The notes under the pieces: model-generated
Told to the model about the DNA's origin: nothing
What the model saw: only the letters and a program-made list of their open reading frames with translations
Database searches by the model: none
Program-made: the position numbers and the translations under genes
Shown here: in pieces, positions 34,216-41,958 of the stretch
Layout: each line of letters begins with the position of its first letter
How positions within the stretch are numbered: the first letter of the stretch is position 1
Origin: Planctomycetia bacterium
GTDB lineage: Bacteria; Planctomycetota; Phycisphaerae; Phycisphaerales; SM1A02
Length of the DNA: 64,000 nucleotides
Assembly: GCA_005776885.1 (NCBI GenBank)
Contig: SXOD01000009.1
Coordinates: forward strand, 1-64,000
Direction: 5' to 3'

Positions 34216-36139
34216 CAGGGCTCGGCCATCGGCGTTCAACAAACGCCACGCGCTGATGCTCCGTTGGGCGATCCCGACCGTGGCCGTCTCCGTCCTGGGA
34301 GGTGGCGCGCTCTACTGGATGACGCAGCGGGTCGATCCCGCCGCCGCCAACGCCGATGGCTCGATCAGCGGATTGACCAGCGCGCTGGAGCGCCACGCCT
34401 CCGAGGAGATCGCCACGCTTCGCTTCGACGATCTGTCGGCCGCGTCGGGAATCAACATGCGGCACGCGCCGTTCATGCGGTCGTCGCTCCTTCCCGAGGA
34501 CATGGGTTCCGGCGCAGCGTTTGGCGACGCCGACGGCGACGGGGACATCGACCTCTTCCTCGGCAACTTCGGCGGCGCGTTGGGGGGCGAGATCACTGGC
34601 CGCTGCGCCTACTACGCCAACGATGGTACCGGCCACTTCATCGACGCGTCCGCCGAGGTCGGCCTGGACCTGGCGGTGCGCGCACTCGGAGCCGCGTGGG
34701 CCGACCATGACGGCGATGGCGACCTGGACCTCTTCGTCTCGTGCTTCGGGCCAGACCACCTGATGCGGCAGGATGCCAACGGGCGGTTCACGGACATCGC
34801 CGTGACAGCCGGCGTTGCTCATGAAGGGTTCAGCTCCGGTGCCTCGTGGGCGGATTACGACCACGACGGCGACTTGGACCTCTATGTCTGCCGCTATGTG
34901 GAGTTCAAGCACGATCCCGCCGAGGGCGCGGCCCTGGCATCGCGCCAGTACGACACGGAACTCCCATACACACTCAATCCATCCGCGTACCCAGCCGCCC
35001 GCAACAGCCTCTACCGCAATGACGGCGATGGCACCTTCACCGATGTCGCCGAAGCGGCAGGCGTGGCGGACCCATCGGGGCGTTCGCTGGCAGCGTCCTG
35101 GACGGACTTTGATGACGATGGCTGGCTGGATCTCTACGTAGCCAACGATGTCTCGTCAAACGGCGTCTTCCGCAATCGCGGCGACGGCACCTTTGCCGAC
35201 ATTGGCGCCAGCTCGTTGGCCGCGGACTATCGCGGCGCGATGGGTCTGGCCATTGGCGATGTCGACGGCGACCAGGACCAGGACATCTTTGTCACCCACT
35301 GGCTGGCGCAGGAGAATGCGCTCTTCCAGAACATGTGGTCCAACGGGCTCCGCGACGGCGCTGGCCATCGTCGAATCCTCTTCATGGACACCGCGGAAGT
35401 GATGGGACTGGGCCACGCCTCGCTGAACATGGTTGGCTGGGCGACCGGATTCGTTGATTTCGATTCCGATGGCTTGCTGGACCTTTGGGTGGTCAACGGC
35501 AACACGCTGGAGGATGAGTCCGATCACTCCCAGCTCCGCCCCCAGCGGGCGCAGGTCTTCCGCCAGGTTGCGGGGCGCGGCTTCTATGAAGTGGGGCAGG
35601 CGGCGGCAGCGGCGTCCGCGTCAACGGCGGCGTCGTCGGCGTCCGCGGCAACGGCGGCGTCGTGCCCGACACTTGCCCGGCCCTTCGTCGGGCGAGGCGG
35701 TGCGATGGCCGATGTCGACGGCGATGGCCGAGTCGACCTGTTGTTCATGCGGCATGGCGGCACACCGCTGCTGTTGCGAAACACCACCCCCGCGGCAGGA
35801 CACTGGCTGCGCGTGGCGTTGCGCGACGACCGACCTGGGGCGATGAATCGCCACGGCGTCGGTGCTCGCGTGGTCGTCCTTGCCGCTGCGATCGACGGAA
35901 CCGATCGACGTGAGTTCATGTCGATGGTCGGCGCGGAACCGTCGTACTTGTCGCAGTCCGAGCCAACCCTTCACTTCGGCATCGGACCCAGGGACCGCAT
36001 CGACCAAGTTCTTGTTCGATGGCCAGACGGCGCGGAGGAAGCCTTCACCGGAATCGATGCCGACTCCTTGGTGACGCTTCGACGAGGGGAGGGATCCACG
36101 CCACCATCCACGCCCGACCCTATCGCGCCGACCCTCTGA
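34193..36139 (+). CDS. FG-GAP/VCBS repeat protein with ASPIC/UnbV C-terminal domain (CRTAC1-like)
   Basis: This 648-aa secreted or membrane-anchored protein has an N-terminal hydrophobic anchor (AIPTVAVSVLGGGALYW). FG-GAP propeller blades carry calcium loops such as DADGDGDIDLFLGNFGG, DHDGDGDLDLFVSCFG, DYDHDGDLDLYVCRYVEF and DFDDDGWLDLYVANDVS. The C-terminal ASPIC/UnbV domain follows (GHWLRVALRD ... HFGIGPRDRIDQVLVRWPDG). Such proteins are common in planctomycetes next to TPR or cytochrome proteins; a binding or scaffold role is likely. It overlaps the multihaem gene start-to-stop. Its stop codon TGA is the first three bases of the family 1 palindrome. Confidence 0.88.
   Translation: MSHSAGNSRARPSAFNKRHALMLRWAIPTVAVSVLGGGALYWMTQRVDPAAANADGSISGLTSALERHASEEIATLRFDDLSAASGINMRHAPFMRSSLLPEDMGSGAAFGDADGDGDIDLFLGNFGGALGGEITGRCAYYANDGTGHFIDASAEVGLDLAVRALGAAWADHDGDGDLDLFVSCFGPDHLMRQDANGRFTDIAVTAGVAHEGFSSGASWADYDHDGDLDLYVCRYVEFKHDPAEGAALASRQYDTELPYTLNPSAYPAARNSLYRNDGDGTFTDVAEAAGVADPSGRSLAASWTDFDDDGWLDLYVANDVSSNGVFRNRGDGTFADIGASSLAADYRGAMGLAIGDVDGDQDQDIFVTHWLAQENALFQNMWSNGLRDGAGHRRILFMDTAEVMGLGHASLNMVGWATGFVDFDSDGLLDLWVVNGNTLEDESDHSQLRPQRAQVFRQVAGRGFYEVGQAAAAASASTAASSASAATAASCPTLARPFVGRGGAMADVDGDGRVDLLFMRHGGTPLLLRNTTPAAGHWLRVALRDDRPGAMNRHGVGARVVVLAAAIDGTDRREFMSMVGAEPSYLSQSEPTLHFGIGPRDRIDQVLVRWPDGAEEAFTGIDADSLVTLRRGEGSTPPSTPDPIAPTL
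35612..35665 (+). repeat. 27-bp tandem duplication in the ASPIC gene
   Basis: GCGTCCGCGTCAACGGCGGC and GCGTCCGCGGCAACGGCGGC start two near-identical 27-base units encoding an Ala/Ser/Thr-rich linker between propeller blades. Confidence 0.7.
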
Positions 36140-36183
36140 AACGGTGGGCTTTGTGACTTAACCAGCACATTCCGACCGTTTCA
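36137..36183. repeat. 47-bp palindromic element, family 1, copy 2 (inverted)
   Basis: TGAAACGGT and ACCGTTTCA are perfect 9-bp arms, with TGTG/CACA inside and a conserved loop. Relative to copy 1 (10125-10171) the whole element is in the opposite orientation. The TGA at each end serves as the stop codon of the flanking gene: the ASPIC gene on the plus strand and the dioxygenase gene on the minus strand. The element fills the whole gap between the two convergent genes. Confidence 0.75.
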
Positions 36184-37878
36184 AGCACCTAGGGACGCGG
36201 GCCCCGGCCGCTCATCCAGCCCCAGCGCGCGCAGCGTCGCCCGCCGCGACGCTGCCTCCTCCTGCGCATATGCCGCCGCGGCGTCAATGATCGGCCGCCC
36301 AAGGATCGCCTCCAACTGCGCCTGCGAGTACACAGGCTTCACCGCCGCCGTGCAGGTCGTCCCGTACTGGCTCAGGTTGGACGCAAAGATCCCCGCCGCG
36401 CTGATGGGGAGGAAGTCTTCGTAGCGGATGCCTTCGTACGACACGAAGCCGCAGTCCGCCAGCGCGAGCATGTCCCGCGTCACAAATGGCCTCCCCGCTG
36501 CCGCGTGCGCAAGCCCTCCAGCCGTCGGTGCAAATCGCGCGTGCGCCATCCCGCGGTCCAGCAGCTCGCGCAGGGTGGTTGGCACGGGTGCAAACGGTGC
36601 GGAGTACACGCGTTCGTAGGCCTCGTAGTCACGCCGAGCCAAGAACGGATCGCCAGCCACCGCCTCCTCGGCATCCGCGACGCACGCGTCGTAGATGGCT
36701 CGACCTGCAGGAGTGCAGGCGTACCAACGCTCTTCGATCTCGCCAAAGCGAGCCGCATGCACGGAGGGCGACTCGCTTCCGTCGTCACCGATGAACACGA
36801 CCGGCTCCACAAGCGCTCGATACGCATCCTGGCGAAGGAAGATGGGTCGATCCGCGGGCGGGCCTTCCGTGGAATCCTTGAATCCGCTGTGCTGGAGCTT
36901 CATCAGCTGGAATGGTTCGGCGCGGAACTCGGCGAGGAGGCGTTCGACCAACTCGACAAGGTCGTGTGTCCCGACTTGACCTCGCTCAAAGCGCGCGAGC
37001 TCAGCATCGCCGAGATGCCGAAAGTGCAACCGCATCCAGTCTCGATCACAGGTCTTGGCGAGCCGCTCCAGTGCTCGGCCCGCGTAGTGCCGGAACGCGC
37101 CGCCCTCCCACGCACCCAGGCAGTATTTCATCGCTGCGGTATAGAGGTCGATCGCCAGCGTGTTGGGAGTGAGGTGGTTCAGGTGGTGCGACTCAAAGCA
37201 CGCGATGTCCGCGGCAATCTTGAACCCGGCGCCACACAGGGACTCGTAGAGGTCCTTCCCGCGTGCACGACCAGTCCACTTGAAGATCCGTGTCGTGGCC
37301 TCTTCGATCAGCGCTTCCGCGTCCGTCCACCGAAGTCCGCCATCACGCTCAGACTGCTCAACGAGTGCGCGCGCGCGCGCGGAGAAGACCTCTCGACGGG
37401 CGAGCAGCGCCTCGATACGCTCGCGAGTGGCCTCGTCGAATGAGTCCGTCATGAGGAGCGAGGTGAAGACCCGATGTTCCGGCGCGTGCATGGATCGAAA
37501 CGCCGTCGCGATCACCGGCTGGCTCTTCGCCCCGACCGAGGTCATGTCATAGAAGTTGTGGGGTTCCATCCCGAAGCACCTGAAGAACCGCCCGACCCAT
37601 CGGTACTCGTCGGCGCGGCCGATCCGGATCGCCCCGTGCCGCTCGCCGCCCGCACGGTCCAGCTGCTCCTCGCTGATCGAGAAGCCGCGGTGCAATCGAC
37701 CCACCAACACGCACACCACCGCATTGCAGGCCCGGTTCACCAGGAGCGATCGGTCGTAGAGCGGCACTTCACGCCCAAACATCGCCGACAGCGCTGCAAA
37801 GAGCTTGTGCTGCATCGCGAGGGGTGGGGCGAGGGGGACCCCGTGCGATGTCATGGCCGTTGTGGTGTGGTCGGGCAT
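36181..37878 (-). CDS. 2-oxoadipate dioxygenase/decarboxylase-like enzyme (DUF1338, HglS/YdcJ family)
   Basis: Members of this Fe(II)-dependent family convert 2-oxoadipate to D-2-hydroxyglutarate in lysine breakdown. The match to E. coli YdcJ is clear: ERHGAIRIG (iron-ligand His and substrate Arg), FRVFTSLL-like HRVFTSLL, HLNHLTPNTLAIDLY (ligand His), EGPPADRPIFLRQ, HAARFGEIEER (ligand Glu) and YEDFLPISAAGIFASNL. At about 565 aa it is longer than YdcJ (about 447), mainly through an insert of about 110 residues after NHLTPNTLAID. The start is uncertain: ATG codons at 37878, 37854 and 37815 are all possible, and the ORF opening at 38043 is unlikely. It is the only lysine-degradation-like gene seen here. 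Confidence 0.85.
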   Translation of the reverse strand: MPDHTTTAMTSHGVPLAPPLAMQHKLFAALSAMFGREVPLYDRSLLVNRACNAVVCVLVGRLHRGFSISEEQLDRAGGERHGAIRIGRADEYRWVGRFFRCFGMEPHNFYDMTSVGAKSQPVIATAFRSMHAPEHRVFTSLLMTDSFDEATRERIEALLARREVFSARARALVEQSERDGGLRWTDAEALIEEATTRIFKWTGRARGKDLYESLCGAGFKIAADIACFESHHLNHLTPNTLAIDLYTAAMKYCLGAWEGGAFRHYAGRALERLAKTCDRDWMRLHFRHLGDAELARFERGQVGTHDLVELVERLLAEFRAEPFQLMKLQHSGFKDSTEGPPADRPIFLRQDAYRALVEPVVFIGDDGSESPSVHAARFGEIEERWYACTPAGRAIYDACVADAEEAVAGDPFLARRDYEAYERVYSAPFAPVPTTLRELLDRGMAHARFAPTAGGLAHAAAGRPFVTRDMLALADCGFVSYEGIRYEDFLPISAAGIFASNLSQYGTTCTAAVKPVYSQAQLEAILGRPIIDAAAAYAQEEAASRRATLRALGLDERPGPASLGA

Positions 37879-38033
37879 ATCGGTTCGAGCTGAGGCTGCT
37901 GTCGATGGACCCGATGCGAGCATAGATCGGGGCCGCGCGGGGCGGAAAACTACCCGACACGCGTCCGGCCCAAGCAGGCCTGGACTAACCTGCATGGCAT
38001 CGCGGGCGACGTCCCCCCCCGCCCTTTCCGACC

Positions 38034-38717
38034 ATGCCATCACCAGCCCACCGGTCCCACTACCTCAAGACGATTCGTGCGACCAGCGAGTATCGCTGGT
38101 TTCGACTGGCCGTGAAGACCTTGTTCATTCTGCAGTGCACCGTCGGATGCCTCTTCACCCTCGGCGGCATCGCGGTCGCCATCATGGTGATGATCGAGGC
38201 CCCGTACGCCGCACCCATGGGGATCGATCTGGGGATCTCGATGCAAGACGCGGCGGCCGCCGGTCTCCTCACCTTGCTCTATGCCCTCTTTGCTGGAGCG
38301 TTCATCATCGCGGTTGCGTTCATCATCTGGACGCCGCTTCAGATGGCGGCGGACTTTCTTGACATGCGGATCGACGCCGCGACGGCGGGCTTCGCACTGC
38401 CGGGACATGTTGCCGTCCCCACTGCGGCTCCCGCGGTGGCAGCGGTTCCCGCAATGACTCCCGTCGGAGAACCACCGCGCGACTCGGCCCCGCCCCCAAC
38501 TCCGCCCGCAGCCACGCCACTTGCCCCGGCACTTCGTCCCTCTGCGCCCCCGGCACCCGTTCGGCGGCAACCGACCCGCGAAGAGCAGGCCACACTCCTG
38601 TTGGCACGCGCGCGCGCGGCCTTCGGCCGGGGCGAGCACGCGGATGCCACTCGACTTCTCGCCGTCCTCCGTGAGCGATTCCCGGACACCAAGGCTGCAG
38701 CCTCGACACTTGAGTAG
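38034..38717 (+). CDS. Two-helix membrane protein with Pro/Ala linker and TPR-like tail
   Basis: The 227-aa product has two strong hydrophobic segments (LFILQCTVGCLFTLGGIAVAIM and LLTLLYALFAGAFIIAVAFIIW). A long Ala/Pro-rich linker follows (about residues 130-185), then a short helical C-terminus (ATLLLARARAAFGRGEHADATRLLAVLRERFPD) that looks like a single tetratricopeptide unit. No family is recognised. It is transcribed divergently from the dioxygenase gene. Confidence 0.7.
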   Translation: MPSPAHRSHYLKTIRATSEYRWFRLAVKTLFILQCTVGCLFTLGGIAVAIMVMIEAPYAAPMGIDLGISMQDAAAAGLLTLLYALFAGAFIIAVAFIIWTPLQMAADFLDMRIDAATAGFALPGHVAVPTAAPAVAAVPAMTPVGEPPRDSAPPPTPPAATPLAPALRPSAPPAPVRRQPTREEQATLLLARARAAFGRGEHADATRLLAVLRERFPDTKAAASTLE

Positions 38718-38814
38718 CGTCGGCGCCCACCAGCCTCGTCGCCATCTCACCCGCCACCTCGCTGCGTTACGACTGAAGGCGACGATCGCAGCGCGAAATC
38801 CCCTCCGATTCCGC

Positions 38815-38842
38815 TTGACAATTCCGCGTCCGGCGTTACCAT
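38815..38842 (+). promoter_or_regulatory. Near-consensus sigma-70 type promoter upstream of the methionine-branch genes
   Basis: TTGACA at 38815-38820 is an exact -35 consensus, followed after 16 bases by TACCAT at 38837-38842. The expected transcript start is about 38848-38850, only a few bases before the ATG of the Met/Cys-rich small ORF at 38854. The small ORF would therefore be nearly leaderless. This is the clearest promoter in the window. Confidence 0.6.
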
Positions 38843-38853
38843 TCCGCACTTCA

Positions 38854-39018
38854 ATGTCGTCTCGCACTCCACACATGCCCACGAAACTCGGCGTTTGCTG
38901 CCTTGGCAGCGCGCTTGAGCGTGCGGTCATGTGCCCGCCAATGGGCAAGCGCATGCACCAGATGGTCATGCGATGCCCGGTCGTGGGCGCGCGCGAGCGG
39001 ATTGAGATCGTCGGCTAA
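38854..39018 (+). CDS. Small Met/Cys-rich ORF, candidate attenuation leader peptide
   Basis: The 54-codon ORF encodes a peptide with seven Met and four Cys; AVMCPPMGKRMHQMVMRC alone has five Met and two Cys in 18 residues. It lies directly behind a near-consensus promoter and 226 bases before a transsulfuration enzyme gene. Third-position GC (about 43 of 55 codons) is higher than for the opposite-strand ORF over the same bases. Ribosome stalling at the Met/Cys codons when these amino acids run short could control transcription of the genes downstream. No clear intrinsic terminator is visible, so a Rho-dependent variant would have to be assumed. The ORF track hides it inside a longer frame from 38521. 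It could also be chance. Confidence 0.4.
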   Translation: MSSRTPHMPTKLGVCCLGSALERAVMCPPMGKRMHQMVMRCPVVGARERIEIVG

Positions 39019-39244
39019 CTCCGACACCCAACCACAAGCGAAGCACCTGCGACCGGGCGAAGCACCTAGGGCCAGCCCAAGCCACCCGGCGTTGTCGATT
39101 CGGCGCAGCTCGATCGACCGATCGCCCGAAGCACCGCTCGCACCTCCCTTCTCCATAACCAATCCCCGCTCCAAGGCGCCCCATGCGCCTCACGCTATTG
39201 CCTGCCCGACCCTGTCCGACCTTGCCCAGACCCGAAAGCACGCC
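39019..39244 (+). promoter_or_regulatory. Leader region with three CGAAGCACC repeats
   Basis: The stretch between the small ORF and the transsulfuration gene contains GCGAAGCACC at 39039 and 39057 and CGAAGCACC at 39127. It also has short self-complementary stretches (CGATCGACCGATCG) but no T-run. I compared it by eye with SAM-I, SAM-II and SAH riboswitch cores and saw no convincing match. Confidence 0.35.
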
Positions 39245-40468
39245 ATGACCATCGCACGACATCTCGCCACCGCCTGCGTCCGCGCCGGCGGAGATCCCGA
39301 ACCCGGCACCAACGCACTCGTCCCCTCCGTCTGCAGCGCGACCACCTTCGCGCAGGACTTGCCGGGTCGATCCCCCACCTACTGCTACGGACGCACCGGA
39401 AACCCGACACGCGCGCGCCTGGAGTCGGCGCTCGCCGAACTGGAGGGTGCCCGCTTCGGCTTTGCATTCGCCAGCGGACTGGCCGCCGTGGACGCACTCC
39501 TCCACACGCTGGACTCCGACTCGCACATCGTGGCCAGCCAGGACCTCTACGGCGGTTGCCACCGGCAATTCACCAAGCTGTGGAGTCGATACGGGTTGCG
39601 AGTCACCTTCGTGGACGCCACTGACCCTGCGCTGGTCGCTGCGGCGATCGAACCCACCACCAAGCTTCTCTGGCTGGAGACCCCGTCCAACCCGCTCCTG
39701 CGGATCACTCCGATCTCACGCCTGTGCTCCATTGCGCGCGAGCGGGGCGTGCACAGCGTGGTCGACAACACCTTTGCCACGCCAATCCTGCAACGGCCGA
39801 TCGAGCTGGGCGCGGACATCGTCCTCCACAGCACGACCAAGTATGTCAGCGGCCACTGCGATGTCCTCGGTGGCGCTCTCATCACGGATGACCCAGCGCT
39901 GGCGGAGTCGTTCAAGTATGTCCAGAACGCGGTCGGTGCCGTGCCAAGCCCCGCCGACGCGGCCTTGCTGCTCCGGGGACTGCGCACGCTTCACCTTCGG
40001 GTGGAGCGGCATTGTCAGTCCGCGGGGTTCATCGCGGACGCACTGAGCCACGACCCTCGACTTCCGCGAGTTGTCTACCCCGGCCTGCGGTCGCATCCCG
40101 GCCACCGTGTGGCCGCATCACAGATGAGCGCGTTTGGCGGCTTGCTGACGATTCAGCTGGACGGTGGCCGTGACGCGGTCGATCGGTTTGCCAAACGGGT
40201 GAGGCTCTGGACTCTCGCGGAGAGCCTCGGCGGATTCAAGAGCCTCTGGTGTCACCCCGCGACGATGACGCACGCTGCCGTGGAAGCGGAGGAACGCGAG
40301 CGGATCGGGATCACCGAGGGGACGATTCGACTCTCGGTCGGGCTGGAGGATGCTCGCGATTTGACCGCTGACCTGCTCACAGCCATCGAAGCTGCATCCA
40401 GCAGCTGCGGGACAACTGGCGACCACTGCCGTGCGAATGGCGCTGTCGCGTGCGAGGTGACGGCGTGA
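39245..40468 (+). CDS. Cystathionine gamma-synthase-like PLP enzyme (Cys/Met metabolism family)
   Basis: This is a 407-aa PLP-dependent transsulfuration enzyme. YCYGRTGNPTRARLESALAELEG is the conserved phosphate-contact block. GFAFASGLAAVDALL binds the cofactor phosphate and VVDNTFATPILQRP carries the aspartate that contacts the pyridine nitrogen. HSTTKYVSGHCDVLGG contains the Schiff-base lysine. It is best placed with cystathionine gamma-synthases or O-acyl-homoserine sulfhydrylases, which join homoserine esters to cysteine or sulfide. The homoserine dehydrogenase gene overlaps its stop (GTGA), which supports a role in the homoserine-to-methionine branch. The exact thiol donor cannot be told from sequence. 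Confidence 0.88.
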   Translation: MTIARHLATACVRAGGDPEPGTNALVPSVCSATTFAQDLPGRSPTYCYGRTGNPTRARLESALAELEGARFGFAFASGLAAVDALLHTLDSDSHIVASQDLYGGCHRQFTKLWSRYGLRVTFVDATDPALVAAAIEPTTKLLWLETPSNPLLRITPISRLCSIARERGVHSVVDNTFATPILQRPIELGADIVLHSTTKYVSGHCDVLGGALITDDPALAESFKYVQNAVGAVPSPADAALLLRGLRTLHLRVERHCQSAGFIADALSHDPRLPRVVYPGLRSHPGHRVAASQMSAFGGLLTIQLDGGRDAVDRFAKRVRLWTLAESLGGFKSLWCHPATMTHAAVEAEERERIGITEGTIRLSVGLEDARDLTADLLTAIEAASSSCGTTGDHCRANGAVACEVTA

Positions 40469-41865
40469 TCCACTCCACCCTGCTCTTGCCGCCAACCACG
40501 GATCGATCCGCCGCGCGCGACCTCCAGGCTCCACCCCGTCCCGTGCGCGTCGCACTCCTCGGTTGCGGGCTCATCGGGAGCGCACTCGCGGACGCACTGG
40601 GCGACGACCCCTCGCTCGAGCCGTCGATCGCCCTGGTCCGCGACCGCTCACGAAAGCGCGCTTCGCGCGTGCACCAGTGGACAGATTCGCTCGAAGAGGT
40701 GTTGGCCAGCAGCCCCGATGTCGCGGTGGAGTGCCTGGGCGGGATCGAACCGGCAGCGACATTCTGCGAGCGGCTCCTTCGGGCCGGCGTCCCTGTCGTG
40801 AGCGCCAACAAACAAATGGTCGCGGCGTCGCTGCCCCGCCTGGCCGAGGCGGCTCGTTTGTCAGGCGCGCAACTCCGGTTTGACGCGGCAGTCTGCGCCG
40901 GCGTCCCCGTCCTCGACGCGGTCGCGCGCCTGCGAACCGCAGGCATCCAGTCGATCCGCGCCGTCTTGAACGGGACGACGCAGTGGATCATTGACGAGGT
41001 CACTCGATCCGGCGCGCCGCTGGACGATTGCCTCGCGCAGGCGATCGCGTTGGGTTACGCCGAGCCAGACCCGTCCGCCGATCTCTCCGGCCGAGACAGC
41101 GCCGACAAGCTGAGCCTGCTCTGCGCGGCCGCAGGCCTTGGCTCGATCGCTGCTGACGAGATTCCGACTCGCGGCCTCACTCACGGGGGGGAGCGCCTGG
41201 AGACGGAGGACATCCGCGACCTCCAGCGGTGGGGCGCACTTCGGCTGGTGGCCCGGCTGGATGTGGTAACGGACTCGGCACCTCAGACCGGGGCTGGCTG
41301 CGGGGCTGGCTGCGGGGCTGGGGGCGGGGCTGGGGGCGCACCCGATCGCGCGTCCGTACGACTGAGCGTCGAACCAACGCTCGTTCCGAGGCGTTCGCCG
41401 ATCGGGTCGGTCTCGCAGACAGAGAACATCGTCGAGGTCCAGACCACTCGCGCGGGGGTCATGACGGTGCGTGGACCCGGCGCCGGTGCACAACCGACGA
41501 TCGCTGCACTGCTGGCCGACATCGATGGCGTGATCCGGGGCGGGCCGGGCTGGACGACGCAGCGATCGACGGCGCTTCGTCCCCAGTCCGCATCCAGCGA
41601 ACGGCATAGGGCGCTTCGAGTGTCGAGCCTCGCAACCAACCAAAGCCTGCTCCACTCACCCGCCACCCGAGTGCACGAGCAACTCTCGACGATGGCGGGC
41701 TCGCAGGGGCTGACCGTAGGGGCCATCGACGTCGACGGCGGCAGGCTGCTCGCCTCCCTCCGGGGGTCGCCAGAGGGGTTGGCAACGATTGAGGCCGAGC
41801 TTCGAGCCAGCGGCCTGCGGACTCGCAGCGTGGCCATCGACCCCTCCGTAAGGCTGTTTGCCTAG
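40465..41865 (+). CDS. hom: Homoserine dehydrogenase
   Basis: This enzyme would reduce aspartate semialdehyde to homoserine with NAD(P)H. The Rossmann motif VALLGCGLIGSALADAL is near residue 30. VECLGGIEPA and VVSANKQMVA are the NAD-domain landmarks. VLNGTTQWIIDEV and DPSADLSGRDSADKLSLL are the catalytic-domain motifs, the latter carrying the Asp/Lys pair. NGTTQW replaces the usual NGTTNY. I use the GTG at 40465, which overlaps the preceding stop. A Gly/Cys/Ala low-complexity insert (TGAGCGAGCGAGGGAGG) lies at about residue 275. The C-terminal part is shorter and less clear than a standard ACT domain. Confidence 0.85.
   Translation: MIHSTLLLPPTTDRSAARDLQAPPRPVRVALLGCGLIGSALADALGDDPSLEPSIALVRDRSRKRASRVHQWTDSLEEVLASSPDVAVECLGGIEPAATFCERLLRAGVPVVSANKQMVAASLPRLAEAARLSGAQLRFDAAVCAGVPVLDAVARLRTAGIQSIRAVLNGTTQWIIDEVTRSGAPLDDCLAQAIALGYAEPDPSADLSGRDSADKLSLLCAAAGLGSIAADEIPTRGLTHGGERLETEDIRDLQRWGALRLVARLDVVTDSAPQTGAGCGAGCGAGGGAGGAPDRASVRLSVEPTLVPRRSPIGSVSQTENIVEVQTTRAGVMTVRGPGAGAQPTIAALLADIDGVIRGGPGWTTQRSTALRPQSASSERHRALRVSSLATNQSLLHSPATRVHEQLSTMAGSQGLTVGAIDVDGGRLLASLRGSPEGLATIEAELRASGLRTRSVAIDPSVRLFA
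41290..41338 (+). repeat. G-rich tandem repeat in the homoserine dehydrogenase gene (possible G-quadruplex)
   Basis: GGGGCTGGCTGC is repeated and followed by GGGGCT/GGGGGC units, giving at least five runs of four or more G on the coding strand. It encodes the in-frame Gly/Ala/Cys insert and could form a quadruplex in the coding strand or mRNA. Confidence 0.7.
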
Positions 41866-41958
41866 CCAACGGCGCCGCCGCGGAAGAATCGCCATTTTTG
41901 CGGCCGATTTGCCGAGGAATTGTTGCCATGTCCTCTTGGCGGGACTACCGTTTGTCTC

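Noticed and set aside
38851-39174. 107-aa minus-strand ORF opposite the Met/Cys-rich ORF, with a CFAC motif
   Set aside because: Lower third-position GC than the plus-strand frame, no promoter seen on that strand, and no recognised family.
39019-39244. SAM or SAH riboswitch in the leader of the transsulfuration gene
   Set aside because: Pieces such as TGCGACC and GCCAGCCC recall SAH elements, but the paired arms and pseudoknot sequence do not line up by eye. A covariance search with Rfam SAM/SAH models would decide it.
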